A stretch of 43,548 nucleotides of DNA, from assembly GCA_009103225.1 (NCBI GenBank), contig RHPI01000975.1, positions 8,415-51,962 of the forward strand, in the 5' to 3' direction. Positions 1-10,985 of this stretch are shown one piece after another. This DNA comes from Chlorokybus atmophyticus (lineage: Eukaryota > Streptophyta > Chlorokybophyceae > Chlorokybales > Chlorokybaceae). Every line of letters starts with the position of its first letter. The first letter of the stretch is position 1. The notes below the pieces were generated by a model that worked only from the letters and a program-made list of their open reading frames with translations, did no database searches and had not been told where the DNA came from. The position numbers and the translations under genes were made by a program.

Positions 1-807
1 GGGGGGGAGGGCAGCAAGTGGACGGAAAAGTTGTTGAGTAACTGTGTAAATGGTGTCCACGTGCGTGAATACATACTTACAGATATTCGTATGCACTAAA
101 GCGTGCGAGTAGTAACAGTTGATGTTGTACGTACTCAAACAACACTCTTGAGTGTGCTTGTCTGAGTACGTGCAACATGCCACATTCGAACACAAACCCA
201 ATACAGATTACACAATTCCGCACTTATACGTGCACGATTGCAATTTACCCACACGCACGCATCATTGCATCTGGGTGATAGTAGGTAAAACGGTGCATAG
301 CTACTGCGAGTAATGCGGCTGTGCTGTGGTTGCAGTCTTGCAATCAGTTTGCTACAGGCGAAGAAGAGGGCTATTTTGGCATGTGCGATATTGTTTTCCG
401 GCAGCTGCAACTCAAGGCAAGTGCGCGTGGTGCTCAACTGTATACGGCTGACATACTCGACAAGCCATCGCACTGCAAACGGCTACAGCTACATACTGTT
501 TTGCACTCGACTACAGACATGACTTGCGAACATGTGACACTGGAGGTACACGTGTTTGCAATTGATGTTGTTTGAGCCCAGCATTGTCATTCTGTTCAAG
601 CACATAGGTGCATGCGGGATTGCCTGTGCCTGGGGACGCACGTGCGCACCTGCCCCGCGCATGTTCTTAATTGCACTTGCTGTGTGAATATGCATTTCTG
701 TGTACGCGCTTGCTTGCTTAAATGCATGCGTGTGCGTGTGCATGTGCATCTGTGCGTGTGCAATTGCATAGTCATGTGTGCGCGTGCGCGTGTGTGTGTT
801 GTCTCAG
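1..807. other. No gene recognised; low-complexity intron-like DNA
   Basis: I see no convincing exon here. From about 600 to 800 the sequence becomes rich in TGTGCG/GTGCAT words. This is the same texture seen inside confirmed introns elsewhere in the window, and it ends in a plausible splice acceptor (TCTCAG at 802-807). It may be an intron of a gene that enters from the left. Open frames here are short and lack recognisable motifs. Confidence 0.5.
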
Positions 808-1070
808 GGTTTAGCCACCATGTTGGGCGATGGCATCACCCAGCTCATCACCGACGATGAAGTCCACATTGATCCCACCTTTGCTTCCACTCCTCACTCC
901 TCTTCGCAGACTCCACCTCTAACACCTCAGCATTGTCATGCTCGTCCTCGCATGTGGCTATCACTGTGGCGGGGCTATGGTCCTTCCGTCCCGAAGACAA
1001 CGGCGGCCCGAAGAAGAGACGTACCAGCCTACAGCCGCAGGATGTGGAGAACCGTAGCTGTAGTTGTAAG
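808..1070 (+). pseudogene. Possible CXC (tesmin/TSO1-type) gene remnant
   Basis: After the TCTCAG acceptor the sequence reads like coding DNA, but in two frames. The first part is an acidic/Ser-rich stretch (GDGITQLITDDEVHIDPTF). From about 903 the reading continues in another frame, which has a stop just upstream (TGA at 858). That frame ends in a basic stretch followed by NRSCSCK. In TSO1/tesmin/LIN54 (CPP) proteins such a Cys-x-Cys-Lys opens the zinc-binding CXC domain, and the rest (KSxCLKLYCxC) should follow. Downstream, near 1096, only a garbled resemblance is seen before stops. Either an exon continues elsewhere or this is a decayed fragment. The family call rests on a very short motif, so it is weak. 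Confidence 0.3.
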
Positions 1071-1592
1071 GTTAGGGTTACATGTGACAGATGACAAGTG
1101 CAGAAGCTTTGGGATCTACCAGTGAGCTGACCAGTTTAGTGCAGTCAACAATGCCGTGCTGTTGGTTTTGATGGTGGTCAATGCATGCATACACGCACAC
1201 ATGCAAGCCTACATGCATGCATGTACGTGCACATACGCACGCCCATGCACAAGGCATTGCTTGCACAATACTCTTGAAGATTTATGTACACAAAGGCGTG
1301 CCTTAGAAGTTGTGCAGCGTTGTGCACACGCGAATGCCCAATGTCTCATCTTCATCCACGTCCACGCTTTCCTTGATGCTTGGCGCACATACAACACCAA
1401 GTAGCGCAGGCTCGCGCACTCCATACTTCGTAAGTATATAACATACAGTGTGAAGCCGGAGTGCTAGCTGCTTCTTGGCAGCATCCAACTCTGCAACTGG
1501 GCATACACCATATCGTCATCGCAAGGCGCACGCAATGAGCAAGGGTGCAAGGTGGGATCTAACATGATGACAAACAATGAATGTGTTTATCA
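1071..1592. other. No gene recognised
   Basis: This stretch lies between the possible CXC remnant and the stop codon of the minus-strand gene. It contains ATGCATGCATAC/ACATGCA-type alternating purine-pyrimidine sequence (about 1180-1260). It presumably also holds the 3' untranslated region of the minus-strand gene toward its right edge. I see no RNA gene. Confidence 0.5.
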
Positions 1593-2972
1593 TCATGTCA
1601 GATTGTACCCTCGGAGGTGCGCAACAATGACATAACATGGGTTGGGCATGGGCATACCATCTGCATTGTGCTTCACCTCTCCCATCGTTAACACACGCGA
1701 ACTTGCGCCCACGAGCCCTGTACAATATGAAGCATGGGATTGTATTACCTCTGTCAATACACTCATAATTACTTCTTTGTCAGTACCTCCGCGGATGTTG
1801 ATCTCAAGCTCTGAAACGCCAGCCATACCCAGTCTCTGACCACAAATATGCGTCACAACTCTGATGCCGGGCCCGGCATCAGCCACGATGGCATCTGACG
1901 TCCAATGCACATGTCGGTGTTATGCACCCAAGAGTGGTACTTGGCAAGCATGCTGTGGTTTTCTAAAACAAAGTTGAGGCGTACCAAAGTTGCGACCCAA
2001 GACGTAGTTGTAGCGTTGTAGTGTACGCTGCAAGTAACCCGGCAGCAAGAGGTCAACGAGGTTGTAGAAACGCTCTCCTGCTTGTCTGAGGTCTGCAGTT
2101 AACTGACGCCCTTCTGCCTCGCAGCGCAGCCAGTCAGCTGCCTTTTCGAGCTTTACCGTTGCCTTGGGGACTTGTTCCACGTTAAAGTCCTTCCCGCGCT
2201 GGAGCTCCAATTGCCTGGTTGCAGATTGGACGGCTGAACCCACAACAGCTTCAAAACTGGTAAAGAATGCATCCTGGTTACACATGTTACGCAGCTAATT
2301 ACTAGCGGCTCAAGCAACAAGCACGGACACAGCACGACTACTGAACTTCACGTACCTTTTCATGCAAGTCTGCCAGCAATGCGGCCGGACTTGCATCAAC
2401 GAAATCTGGAGCGTACGTGTGCAGGACGTGTTGGATATTTTGCAAAGTCACACTTGTGCAAAAGACAGATGTAGCTGCGTTGCAGGGTTCGCGGAGTACG
2501 CCTTGAACGTCATCGATGAACCGCGAGCGCGCTAGGCGCTCCACCGTCGAACTCATCGTGGCAATGACATGGCCCTGTTGCTTTGTGACTAGGATCAAAC
2601 GTTGGTCGATGCTTTTGATTTCTTTCAGCAGGCTTGCGGAGCGCTTCGCCTCGCGTAAACGCCACAACCGGAAGTACCCCTAGTACCACCCTCTATAAGC
2701 AGCAGGCAACCTACCGCAGTTTGTCTACGCTGAGCGCTTGCTTGACGGTTTGACGTGCATGCAACCAGCGTGACAATGACAGGTACACGCACCGGCTCCT
2801 TTGGTAAACCCACAAGTTCTTCCTCTGACGCTCCAGCAGGCTGGTCACCAAACCGTTCCTGGCCACCAGAGCGGCTGGAGCAAAACAACTTGGGTATGAC
2901 AGCAGCTTGCCGCGTCCAACAACCGAGGCCAGCGAAGCATGCAGCCCTGCTGCTGAGCCGCCGCAACGCCAT
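1593..2972 (-). CDS. Unidentified four-exon protein, possibly organelle-targeted
   Basis: I do not recognise this protein. Exons on the minus strand are 2972-2715, 2679-2356, 2273-1985 and 1894-1593, joined by GT-AG introns. All phases agree and the reading ends at a normal stop, giving about 389 residues. The start MALRRLSSRAACFAG is rich in Arg, Ser and Ala and has no acidic residue for about 38 positions, which suggests a mitochondrial (or plastid) presequence. Exons 2-3 encode a long, charged, mostly helical stretch (FRLWRLREAKRSASLLKEI onward, then FTSFEAVVGSAVQSATRQLE). The last exon encodes a compact, more hydrophobic region with VVTHICGQRLGMAG. There are no transmembrane helices or catalytic motifs that I can name. 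It is divergently oriented to the R2 remnant, with 231 bp between the start codons. Exon 1 is also open in a second frame, but only the MALRR frame joins exon 2 in phase. Confidence 0.65.
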
Positions 2973-3000
2973 CCCTGCATTCCGCTACCCCAGCTACCAG

Positions 3001-3039
3001 GCGGCGGCGAAGGCGAAGGCGAAGGCGAAGGCGAACTGG
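3001..3039. repeat. GCGAAG hexamer microsatellite
   Basis: A short tandem array of GCGAAG units (about five copies) lies in the 231-bp spacer between the divergent minus-strand gene and the R2 remnant. It sits in the presumed shared 5' region of the two genes. Confidence 0.8.
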
Positions 3040-3203
3040 AAATAGACTGCTCTGCGTGACTGGTAATGACGATGTTTGGATATAACGTTTAGCACCCGTG
3101 CTTAGGATAAGCAGGGTGCTTGCGGCGGCGGAGGTGCGTTTGGTTTTGTTTGTGGTTGTTGTCGTTTCATTGTGGCTGGCCGTTGTCGCCGTTAGGAAGC
3201 AAG

Positions 3204-5871
3204 ATGACCAAGGAGCCAATCCCCCCCCGCGGCGAAGTCCGGGCGGTTCACCGTGTTCCCCATCAACTACCACAAAGTGTGGGAAATGCACAACAAGGCA
3301 GAGGCTTCTTTCTGGACGGGTAAGAGACAAGCGAGTCTTTTTGGGTGCATGTTCAACTATCTCATTGTTGCGTGATGATAGCACTGGACAGTCGACGCAG
3401 CGCTCAGGGCTTTCAGTGCCACACGCGATTTGTGCCCAGTACATGTGGCATCACATGCAGTTGCTGTGTTCGCCATACATACATACATCATCATATCGTC
3501 TGCAACCTCATTGACACAACGTGATCACACAACATGTCGTCGATACTGTTATCATCGTGCTCTTTGCATGCGCACGATGTTCACAAGCGTTCTCACAGTC
3601 ACGCCCACCTACTTGCTCACACGCACGCCCATTCATTGTCGCGTTGATGTTTCCAGCTCACAGTCACGCTGACGTCCACGCTCACATGTATGCTACGCAT
3701 GTATGCTTACAAGCACTCCCACATCCTACTCCACATCCGTGCTCACGTGTCTGCTCACATCCATGCTTACAAGCATGCTCCCGTCTAATCTCACACTTAC
3801 ACTCAAGCCTAAGCGCGCATCCGAGCTCGCAAGCATTCTCACACACATCCGCACTCACATGTAGGTGATGGCAAGCACTGGGACTCCCTTCCGGATGGTA
3901 AGCGCCATTTCGTGTCGCACGTGCTGGCGTTCTGCACAGCGTTGGACGGGGTGGTGCTGGAGAACTTGGGGGTGCGGTTCAGGAAGGAGGTGCAGATACC
4001 AGAGGTGAGAGAGGGGGCAACGTGCACGCGCGCGTGTGTGCAAATGCGCGTGGTTGGGTCTATGTACAGCCTGTATACCAAGTAGAATGCATGCGTGTGC
4101 ACGTGTGCGTCTGAGTTTCTGTGCAGGCACTTTGTGCGTGTGCAGCAGATGTTAACACTGTTGGCTGCGTTGCAGGCGCGCGCGTTTTATGGCCGAATAC
4201 ATCGAGAGCATACGTTCAAGTACAGTCTGTTATATTTGTGTCAATCAGTCCGACCATGTTTTTCAGTTTCTTTCTTTCTTTTACTGACTTGGTTTCAATC
4301 TGCGTGCAGAGATGTACAGTCTGCTGACCAACGCGTACATCGAAAATGCAGCTCAGAAGCACCACCCTTTCAGTTCACGCCGTCGAGAGCATACCCTGCA
4401 TCAAGAAGGCCCACTGGCCCTCCTGTGGATTGAAACGTGAGCTTGTGTCTGTTCTTGTTTGGTGATTCTCAGTACACAGCACAAGCTTTAAACAACCTCG
4501 CGCCGTTGCAGACAAAGGCAGGCACCCGCACATGCACACGTACGTGTGTGTATACATGCAACACACATATACACACATGCGACACACCGACATTCCAGCA
4601 ACCTTCTGCCTCCTTTTCAGGAGCCAGTCCTTTGCAGAGCGCTTGCTTGCATCGAGGGTATAGTCTTCTCAGGCAGCTACTCTGCGCGATCTTCTGGCCA
4701 AAGTAGCGAGGCCTTATGCTGGGGCTTACCTTCACCAACGAGCTCATCTTGCGGGACGAGGGGCTGCACTGCGACTTTACGTGCTTGCTCTACTCGTAAG
4801 TATTGGTGACTTGGCAGTGGCACGTGGCATGCTGTATGTGTGTACGTGCGTGCGCGTGTACGTTTGCGTGCGCGTGTGAGAGGTGCGTCTCATCTGTAGA
4901 TGTGTCTATCTGCGTGCGCACGCACGCAGATGCCCACGCATGCGTAGGCATACATAGTTGTGCTGGCACACAGGTGTGTATACATTTCAGCACGCGCTTC
5001 TGTGTGCGCAGGCACTCGTGTCTGCGGGCATGTGTATTGTATGTGGGCGTTTTGCCACCGATGCTGCCCATTGCATGCTGCTGGTGAACAAGCTGGAGCA
5101 GGCCAAGCTGTTGGCGATCGTGACAAACACAGCGAGGATCGAGAAGGAGTTTGTGTGCAACCGTCGTCGGCATAAGCGACTAAGTCGAGTTCGTCCCCAA
5201 CCGCCTCCTGGTGCGTCATAGCTTACACTACACGCGCACACATTCATGTTCGCTCGCACCTGCGCACGTGCACATGACAATGCACTTGCAGGTGTATGCG
5301 GATACATAAGCACGCGGGCATCCGCATGTGTGCGTAATCGTGCATGCGAGCGTGATGATGTATGCATGCGGTCATTCAGAAAGTTGTGCGCGCACGCATG
5401 CGGCATGTGCGTGCGCGCAAATATGCATGCACACGCCATTGTCAACAGGCACTGGCATGAACGCATGCGCATACATGTAGGGTGTCCATGTATACGTGTG
5501 CGTTTGCATGCACAGATGCACAGTGCAGTACACGGTGGGCACTTACCTGTTGATTGTAGGTTGTTGAAGGTTGCATTGGTACAAGAGAAGCTGCACAACA
5601 CGCAGAATCCGTTCAACTGGTTCAACATGTGTTGCGCAGGTAAGCCATCATGTGCGCATTTTCGCACACATATGTGTGTGCGTAGGCGCACACGCGCACA
5701 TATGCATGCTGCGCACACAAGTGTCAACATATCTGGTCCTGGTCCCAACACCGGGGGCAAGACTAGTTTTCTTGAACAGCGCGTGGGCGAGTATCAGAAG
5801 GCTGTTGTGATGGCGGTCTGGACAAGAACACGTCGCACTCACATGTGTTCACGGCCGCCATGGACTTGTGA
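3204..5871 (+). pseudogene. Ribonucleotide reductase small subunit (R2), intron-bearing broken copy
   Basis: Homology to class Ia R2, the diiron-tyrosyl radical subunit that makes dNTPs, is clear across the whole length. Exon-like blocks are 3204-3319 ([22 protein letters not shown]), 3865-4004 (HWDSL, SHVLAF, LDGVV with the first Asp ligand), 4176-about 4209, 4310-4436 (EMYSLL, then ESIPCIKK), 4621-4795 ([29 protein letters not shown] with three metal ligands), about 5078-5210, 5560-5639 (NPFNWFNM) and about 5740-5871 (KTSFLEQRVGEYQK, ending MDL-stop). The frame is broken repeatedly: an eight-C run at 3221-3228; a degenerate third block where the ENIH His ligand is not found; shifts at about 4378, 4417, 4651, 4686, 5155 and 5815; TAG at 4704-4706; TAA at 5181-5183. 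About eight residues after SFWT also seem missing. GT and AG signals survive at most introns, so this is a decayed duplicate and not a retrocopy. Dense sequencing error is the alternative. Confidence 0.85.
3500..3860 (+). repeat. Cryptic CACGCTCACA-like repeats inside an R2 intron
   Basis: The intron between the first two R2 blocks is built from imperfect repeats of roughly 10-20 bp based on CTCACA(C/T)GCA and CACATCCATGCTTACAAG. It is typical of the simple-sequence introns of this genome. Confidence 0.55.
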
Positions 5872-7600
5872 TTGTGTATGCGTGCAAGCTCAAGTAATAT
5901 ATATATAGAGAGAGAGATGTCGTTTGTACTTCAGTGGCACATACTGTGCATGCATGGTGCGTTAGGGTTCAAGCGAATGGTGGCCTTCTTTCAGGTACCA
6001 AACAGAGATAGCTTGTGGGGCGCACGGAAAGGCAACGCGAAAACAACACCAAAGGTCACGTGAGATGCTCTTGAACAATACAGGTGTTGAATATTGGTAC
6101 TCGATTGCGCATGCTTGGATCTCAGGCTATGTTGGGGGCAGTCATGGCATCGTGCAATTCAGAGTTGCTCAGTCCACATGCGCATGCATGCTTGCATAAG
6201 TGCAACTTTTGGTTTGACTGCCAATCCTAGTGCACAGCGGCATGTGGGAAGCGGGCAGTGGGCAGTGGTGCTGAAATTGCAGGTTTCGACACCACACAAT
6301 TGAACATTGCAGATTTAGGCACCACATCCTATGTGGCATTGTTGTCGTTGTTGCTGCGGCGGCGGCGGTTGTGGTGGTAATGCGCGGAATTGTGTGCGTA
6401 CATAAGATGACCAGGTAACATGTCTAGCACATGCATAAAGAATGTATTCCTTGCAAAAATCTATCGCTTGACTCTTTGAAAAGAGAACGCAAAGTTGTGA
6501 TCACATATGTGCATTTCCGCAACTCCTCATCTTTGACGCAAGTGAGCAGCCTGCTGTGTACAAAAAATGCAAGTAATGTATGTGCGATATATGCAATGCT
6601 GTGTATGTGTGTGTTGCTATGCTTGCATGCCATGCCTAATACCATTCCAAGGCATGGTATGCACGGGCAATTGCACCTCGCACTCTTTGTACAGTGCTCA
6701 CCATGTATCAATGTGTTGGAACCCATCAAGCAGGCATTGTAAAGCAAATGCATATTATACATGCGTATTGTGCCTCTTAATATCAGTCTGTCCACTCACT
6801 TGTAACCGAGCATACCAAAACTAAGTAACTTAATATATATATCCAAAAACTACATAAATACTTGTTAACTAGCACGAATTGCCTTGTGCAATCATACGAG
6901 TGAGTTATGACACGGGAGGGCTTACACTTTGGGCTGCCCCCATGCTTTAGATTGAAAGTTTAATGCAAATTTGCTGAATAAGAGGGCTTTCGCTCGAAAT
7001 TGCCCCCATGCTCTGGCTTGGTGTGGTGGTAGACAGTGCACAGCTCGCACTTACAATCTCTGACAATAACAACAAACACCTCACGTCCTGCTGATTCCGT
7101 AATAATAATAACAATCGTTGTTGTTGCTTAATCATTGATCATAAGATGAATAAGCAGCAACAAGCAACATATACAAAACATCTATCGCATCTATCGCTAA
7201 CCACATTCTGATTACCTCGTCCTATATGAGGTGACGATCACCCATATATTATTCCTCAACCAATCTATCCTTTAATACTTGCAGAGTTTCAACGATTGCC
7301 ATAGTTGTTTGAGCCATGCCTTTTGCAACCATTCAAGCGAGACAGGACTTTGAGACAGCAGATCCAGTCTCAAGGAGCACAACTATGATAGCTGCCTTTA
7401 TCCATTGAGCTGGATGCCTACGCATTTAGCTATCCCGTCGTAAAATGTTTCCCGTGCCGGCCGTCTAAATAGTGGCAACGGACGTGCACCTGAAGATACT
7501 TATTTAGACTATCGTGGCTTAGTCCACCTGTGATCTTTATACAGAGACCTGAGTATAACTTCCGTTACTATTAGGCCCTTCCCGTTACTAGTCAGTCTTT
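5872..7600. other. Intergenic; AT-richer, no gene recognised
   Basis: Downstream of the R2 remnant there is an AT/AG dinucleotide patch (about 5898-5917), a CGG-rich patch (about 6354-6375) and, from about 6800, noticeably AT-richer DNA. Two imperfect direct copies of about 35 bp occur at about 6916-6950 and 6981-7015 (both start GAGGGCTT and end CCCCCATGCT). A TAA/GTT trinucleotide patch lies at about 7100-7130. I see no exon with splice signals and no tRNA-like cloverleaf. The AT shift probably marks transposon-derived DNA. Confidence 0.5.
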
Positions 7601-7604
7601 AACA

Positions 7605-7960
7605 GTTGACTATGCCTTTTTAACAGGCACCTGTTAGTTACTTATCATGCTTTGACAGGTGACTATGCCTAGTTAACAGGCACCTGTCAATTACGTATCA
7701 GGCCTTAACAGGTGACTATAACCAATTAACGGGCACCTGTAAGTTACACATCATGTAACAAATGGGCGCTGACCACTAGGCTATGGTAGCAAAAGACGCT
7801 ACCATGAGTCAGGTCTGTCACAATTCATCCCAAATCGTGACACATCAGGCCTTAATAGGTGACTATACCCAATGAACAGGCACCTGCAAATTGCACATCA
7901 GTCTAACTTAGGTGACTTAGCCTATGTGATAGGCACCTGCAGGTTACACACCAGTCCAGT
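7605..7960. repeat. 53-bp tandem repeat with internal near-palindrome
   Basis: About five to six diverged copies of a 53-bp unit are present. Each contains ACAGGTGACTAT, then about ten bases later ACAGGCACCTGT (itself nearly palindromic), followed by a TTAC..ATCA segment. The array is interrupted at about 7755-7850 by about 100 bp holding a small hairpin (ATGGTAGC at 7783-7790 facing GCTACCAT at 7798-7805). The array lies on the 3' side of the truncated transposase, so subterminal repeats of that element are a possible explanation. Confidence 0.75.
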
Positions 7961-8161
7961 GCCGGCGACGAAGCCTAATCCACAAGCACCAACTAGGTAA
8001 TTATCGACAAGATAAGGCACTCTTCAAGCAACTAAAAGTGACTGATGTCGAGCTGTCGTTAAATGTATTTGCATAGCATGACTACACGCGATTGTCACTG
8101 ATTGCTAGCATCGTTATGTGCCTGTGTTGTGTACAGGTACCTGAAATCTGTACGGAGTCTC

Positions 8162-8872
8162 TCAGTCACTTGCCAATAAGAAGAAGTGGAAACTTCTCGG
8201 AGCCATTGCATTCACACACAACGCCACTGTAAATCTGTCCTTCTCTCTCTTCCCCCCCCTAGCATCTTCAGCGACCAATGAGCGACGTGGACGAGCACGG
8301 TAGAAAACGCCGCTCTCGTCCATGTTGAAGGTGTTGGCAGCACCGTACTCTTCAAGGATCTCGGGCAAGTCAGCTCGAGCCATGTCAACTCCATCTTCGT
8401 CTGCATCATCAGCCTCAACATGCAATGCTTTGACGGAGATGCCATGACGTTTCTTGAACCGATTTACCCACCCATGTGATGCATTAGAATCTTCAATGTT
8501 CAACTTGCTAGCAAAGTCTAGGCCCTTTTTTATCAATATAGTGTCTGTGACGGTGAGGTTGCGAGCCCGTGCTTGTGTGAACCATGCATACAAGGCGTCC
8601 TCAAATTTGGGATGTGCCGCAAGCCGCATACGCTTAGTACTTGCAGCAAATTTGCCACCTTGGGCTAGAGTGGCCACTATCTTGTCATGGTTGTTTAACA
8701 ACTTGGACAACGCACTCTGTTTGATATCCAACTCCAACTTGCTGTTAATGCTAGCAATGAAGTCCGCTTGCCTCACGTTGGTGGTCTCACACAACTTATT
8801 ATATAATTTTAGAATGCGCTTTCTGTCCTTAAGTGTGATGTTGGTGCGCTTGACTGGTTGTGGTGCGGACAT
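8162..8872 (-). pseudogene. Truncated pogo/Tigger-like (CENP-B-type) transposase
   Basis: The minus-strand frame from ATG at 8872 resembles Tc1/mariner-superfamily pogo/Tigger transposases. It has an N-terminal helix-turn-helix (KRILKLYNKLCE, QSALSKLLNNHDKI), then a CENP-B-type DNA-binding domain (FEDALYAWFTQARARN, FASKLNIEDSNASHGWVNRF), then the start of the DDE_1 nuclease with its first catalytic Asp in FNMDESGVFYR and the following DRFTVALCVNA. The family would continue with a SEKxPLLxIGKS block. That block is present, but one frame over (from about 8207) and it ends at TGA 8166-8168. The second Asp and the third acidic residue are absent. Expected length is about 450-500 residues and only about half is here. 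The copy cannot be autonomous. Confidence 0.85.
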
Positions 8873-9329
8873 GATAGCCTACAAGACACATAGATTGTCC
8901 TTAGTCCACACGAACAGTCTCCCAACCATACACAAACACACACGCGCATAAACACAATGCACACACCTCAGCAGAATCCCTTCAGCGCCTAATCAGCCGT
9001 CCCGTGCACCAAGGCGTCTATTTCTACCTAACTAGACCTCTTGCCGCCGCCGCCGCCGCCCCTCGCGCCGCCACCGCCGCCTCATCTTACCGCTCCTCTA
9101 CGGCGACCAGTGTGCTCTGCAATTGTGGGTTTGCGGCGTAAGGCAAGGAGCACTTGCATGGGCACAACGGCACAAGAATACAAGTGCTTACTTGTGCCCT
9201 TGCGCACATCACTACTACCCCGATAAGAGCATATGACCACTGGTTTTTTCATGCGGTAATATTAGCCTTATTACGTACAAGACTATTCCACTAACCGAAG
9301 ACATTTGCCTGTAAAACGATTGGTCTTTT

Positions 9330-9394
9330 TATATTCTATGACCTTAGCGGGGTTATTCTCTTATACAAAAGTTTTTTAACGGGGGTAGACTGTA
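9330..9394 (-). mobile_element. Candidate terminal inverted repeat of the Tigger-like element
   Basis: Read on the minus strand, the sequence from 9392 begins CAGTCTACCCCCGTTAAAAA and is preceded by TA (9393-9394). Pogo/Tigger elements insert at TA and usually begin with CAGT or CAGG. It lies about 520 bp upstream of the transposase start, in the correct orientation to be the 5' end. I could not find a matching inverted copy below 8160, so the 3' end seems lost. Confidence 0.55.
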
Positions 9395-9448
9395 CCAAAC
9401 GTGGTCTGCGGGCCGCGTACAGCTGGTCTGCGCGTAAAACTCCCTGTG

Positions 9449-9476
9449 TATGGGTCTCTCTCCGAGAGAAACCCAT
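9449..9476. repeat. Near-perfect palindrome just outside the transposon end
   Basis: TATGGGTCTCTC and GAGAGAAACCCATA face each other with almost no loop and one mismatch. A further copy of the half-site (AGAGAGAAACTCATAA) follows at about 9491. It lies about 55 bp beyond the candidate transposon terminus and may belong to another small element. Confidence 0.6.
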
Positions 9477-10985
9477 AGCTGGATTCTTTCAGAGAGAAAC
9501 TCATAATTAGGGCTTGATTATGCATATAAGTTTTTCATCCGACAATGTTAAGCGCGTGAACCCCTACTGTATAATGTATGTGATGCACGAGGTTGTAACA
9601 CGCATGAGAGTACGAGAAATGCAATGCAAGCAACACACCACACCACCAAGTACTTACCTTCCGGCACCGGGCTGTCAACCTACTCATTACCTACCCCTAA
9701 TACTAACCCAAATACATACAACACGCAGGCATGCATGCACGCGCCATTACCTGCCACATTGCCAGTCGTATCAACCGCAACATGACTAAATGACAACGTT
9801 GCACAGCCAACTCCCATAGCCGCCTCTCCCTAATCCTCCACCCACATGAAGCTTCCCGACCTACTAGCAACTAATGGAGCAAATAACTTTTATTGCAGCA
9901 TGCATCTCCTTAAAAATATTTTCATCGGAACACGAGGGAAAACATGCGGTGTCGTCGAATAAGCTGTCAAACATCGAGATTGTAATTTGCATATATCTAA
10001 CAGACTGCTCCATTCATGCGCTCACACTATGCCAGATGCAAACACACATGGCAGTCCCACACATGGCAGTCTCACACGCATAACCACCCACCCACCCAGA
10101 GCTTTATTCACCAAAGGGCTTAGCTAGGGGCCTAATGCAACTAGCTAAGTGCAACCGACATTGAAGACGACCAATAGCCAGCAAGTACGTATAACTATAC
10201 CTGTAGACAGGGCGTTGGTTAGCGCTGAGCGTGGATAGCGACCGGCTTGACTGCAAGGACTGCCAAGGCGACTGCTTGGACCACAATGACAATGCTTATG
10301 CCCCCGCCGCCCCCGCTACCTGAGCTTGCGGTGGCCTAGCTGTCCAGTGGCAGTAAGCAAGCCGTTTAGTGTTAGCGCGTTGGGGTTAGCCAATCCAGTG
10401 ACACAAGTGCGAAGTGATACAAGTCCAAAGTGTTGCATATTATTCTCGAATTTTCTCCTCGCCCTTATTTAAGCCACAACCTTCACTTTTTGCCCTGATC
10501 TGGAACCTTATAATGTCCTTAAATTGGCTGTTCGTCTTCATGTACCATGTACAAATTCATGGTATGTGCTGCAAGCCCATACAAGTATGCTAGCACACCG
10601 AGTATACAATCTACAATCCAATTGTTGTTTTGGACCAAATAACTACCGCATGCAAATACAATAGCATGCAAAAACGACCGTTGACCTTAACTTGATGTAT
10701 TGCCACTACATCCAATTCAAGTACCTTACCAAGCAATGGAGGCAATAGCTTAAACAACGTAGATTACAAAGTCAATCCATATTATGCATGCTTAATTGTG
10801 CGCGCCTTGCACTATCAACTCTTGTCTTTATGCATGACTCTTTCGCGCAAGTTGCCTTGACACTCCTATCCAGCCACAACTCCATCATCACTCCTTGATG
10901 TTAAGTGTGATTCTAACACGAATCGCATAACCATGCATATGACTTGATACCCTTAAAACGCTTGTGAACACAGATGATGAGTTAT
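9477..10985. other. Intergenic; no gene recognised
   Basis: This is AT-richer DNA with small CA-rich, ACCC-rich and GCC-rich patches (9640-9720, 10083-10098, 10300-10320). Open frames are short and lack motifs. No tRNA or rRNA signature was seen. It probably contains unclassified repeat DNA adjoining the truncated transposon and the methyltransferase-like fragment. Confidence 0.45.

Noticed and set aside
2711-2980. Alternative frame for exon 1 of the unknown minus-strand gene, with a protein-like helical composition
   Set aside because: It ends in phase 2 and cannot join exon 2 at the available acceptor, whereas the MALRR frame joins in phase.
4704-5183. Reassigned TAG/TAA codons (as in some ulvophyte algae) to explain the stops in R2
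   Set aside because: The R2 copy also has several frameshifts, the stops do not fall where Gln is expected, and other genes here use TAG, TAA and TGA as normal ends without internal stops.
7300-7450. Possible tRNA or small RNA gene in the AT-rich spacer
   Set aside because: No A and B boxes at proper spacing and no cloverleaf could be drawn.
7605-7960. CRISPR-like array
   Set aside because: The repeats are contiguous and diverged without unique spacers, and the DNA is eukaryotic.
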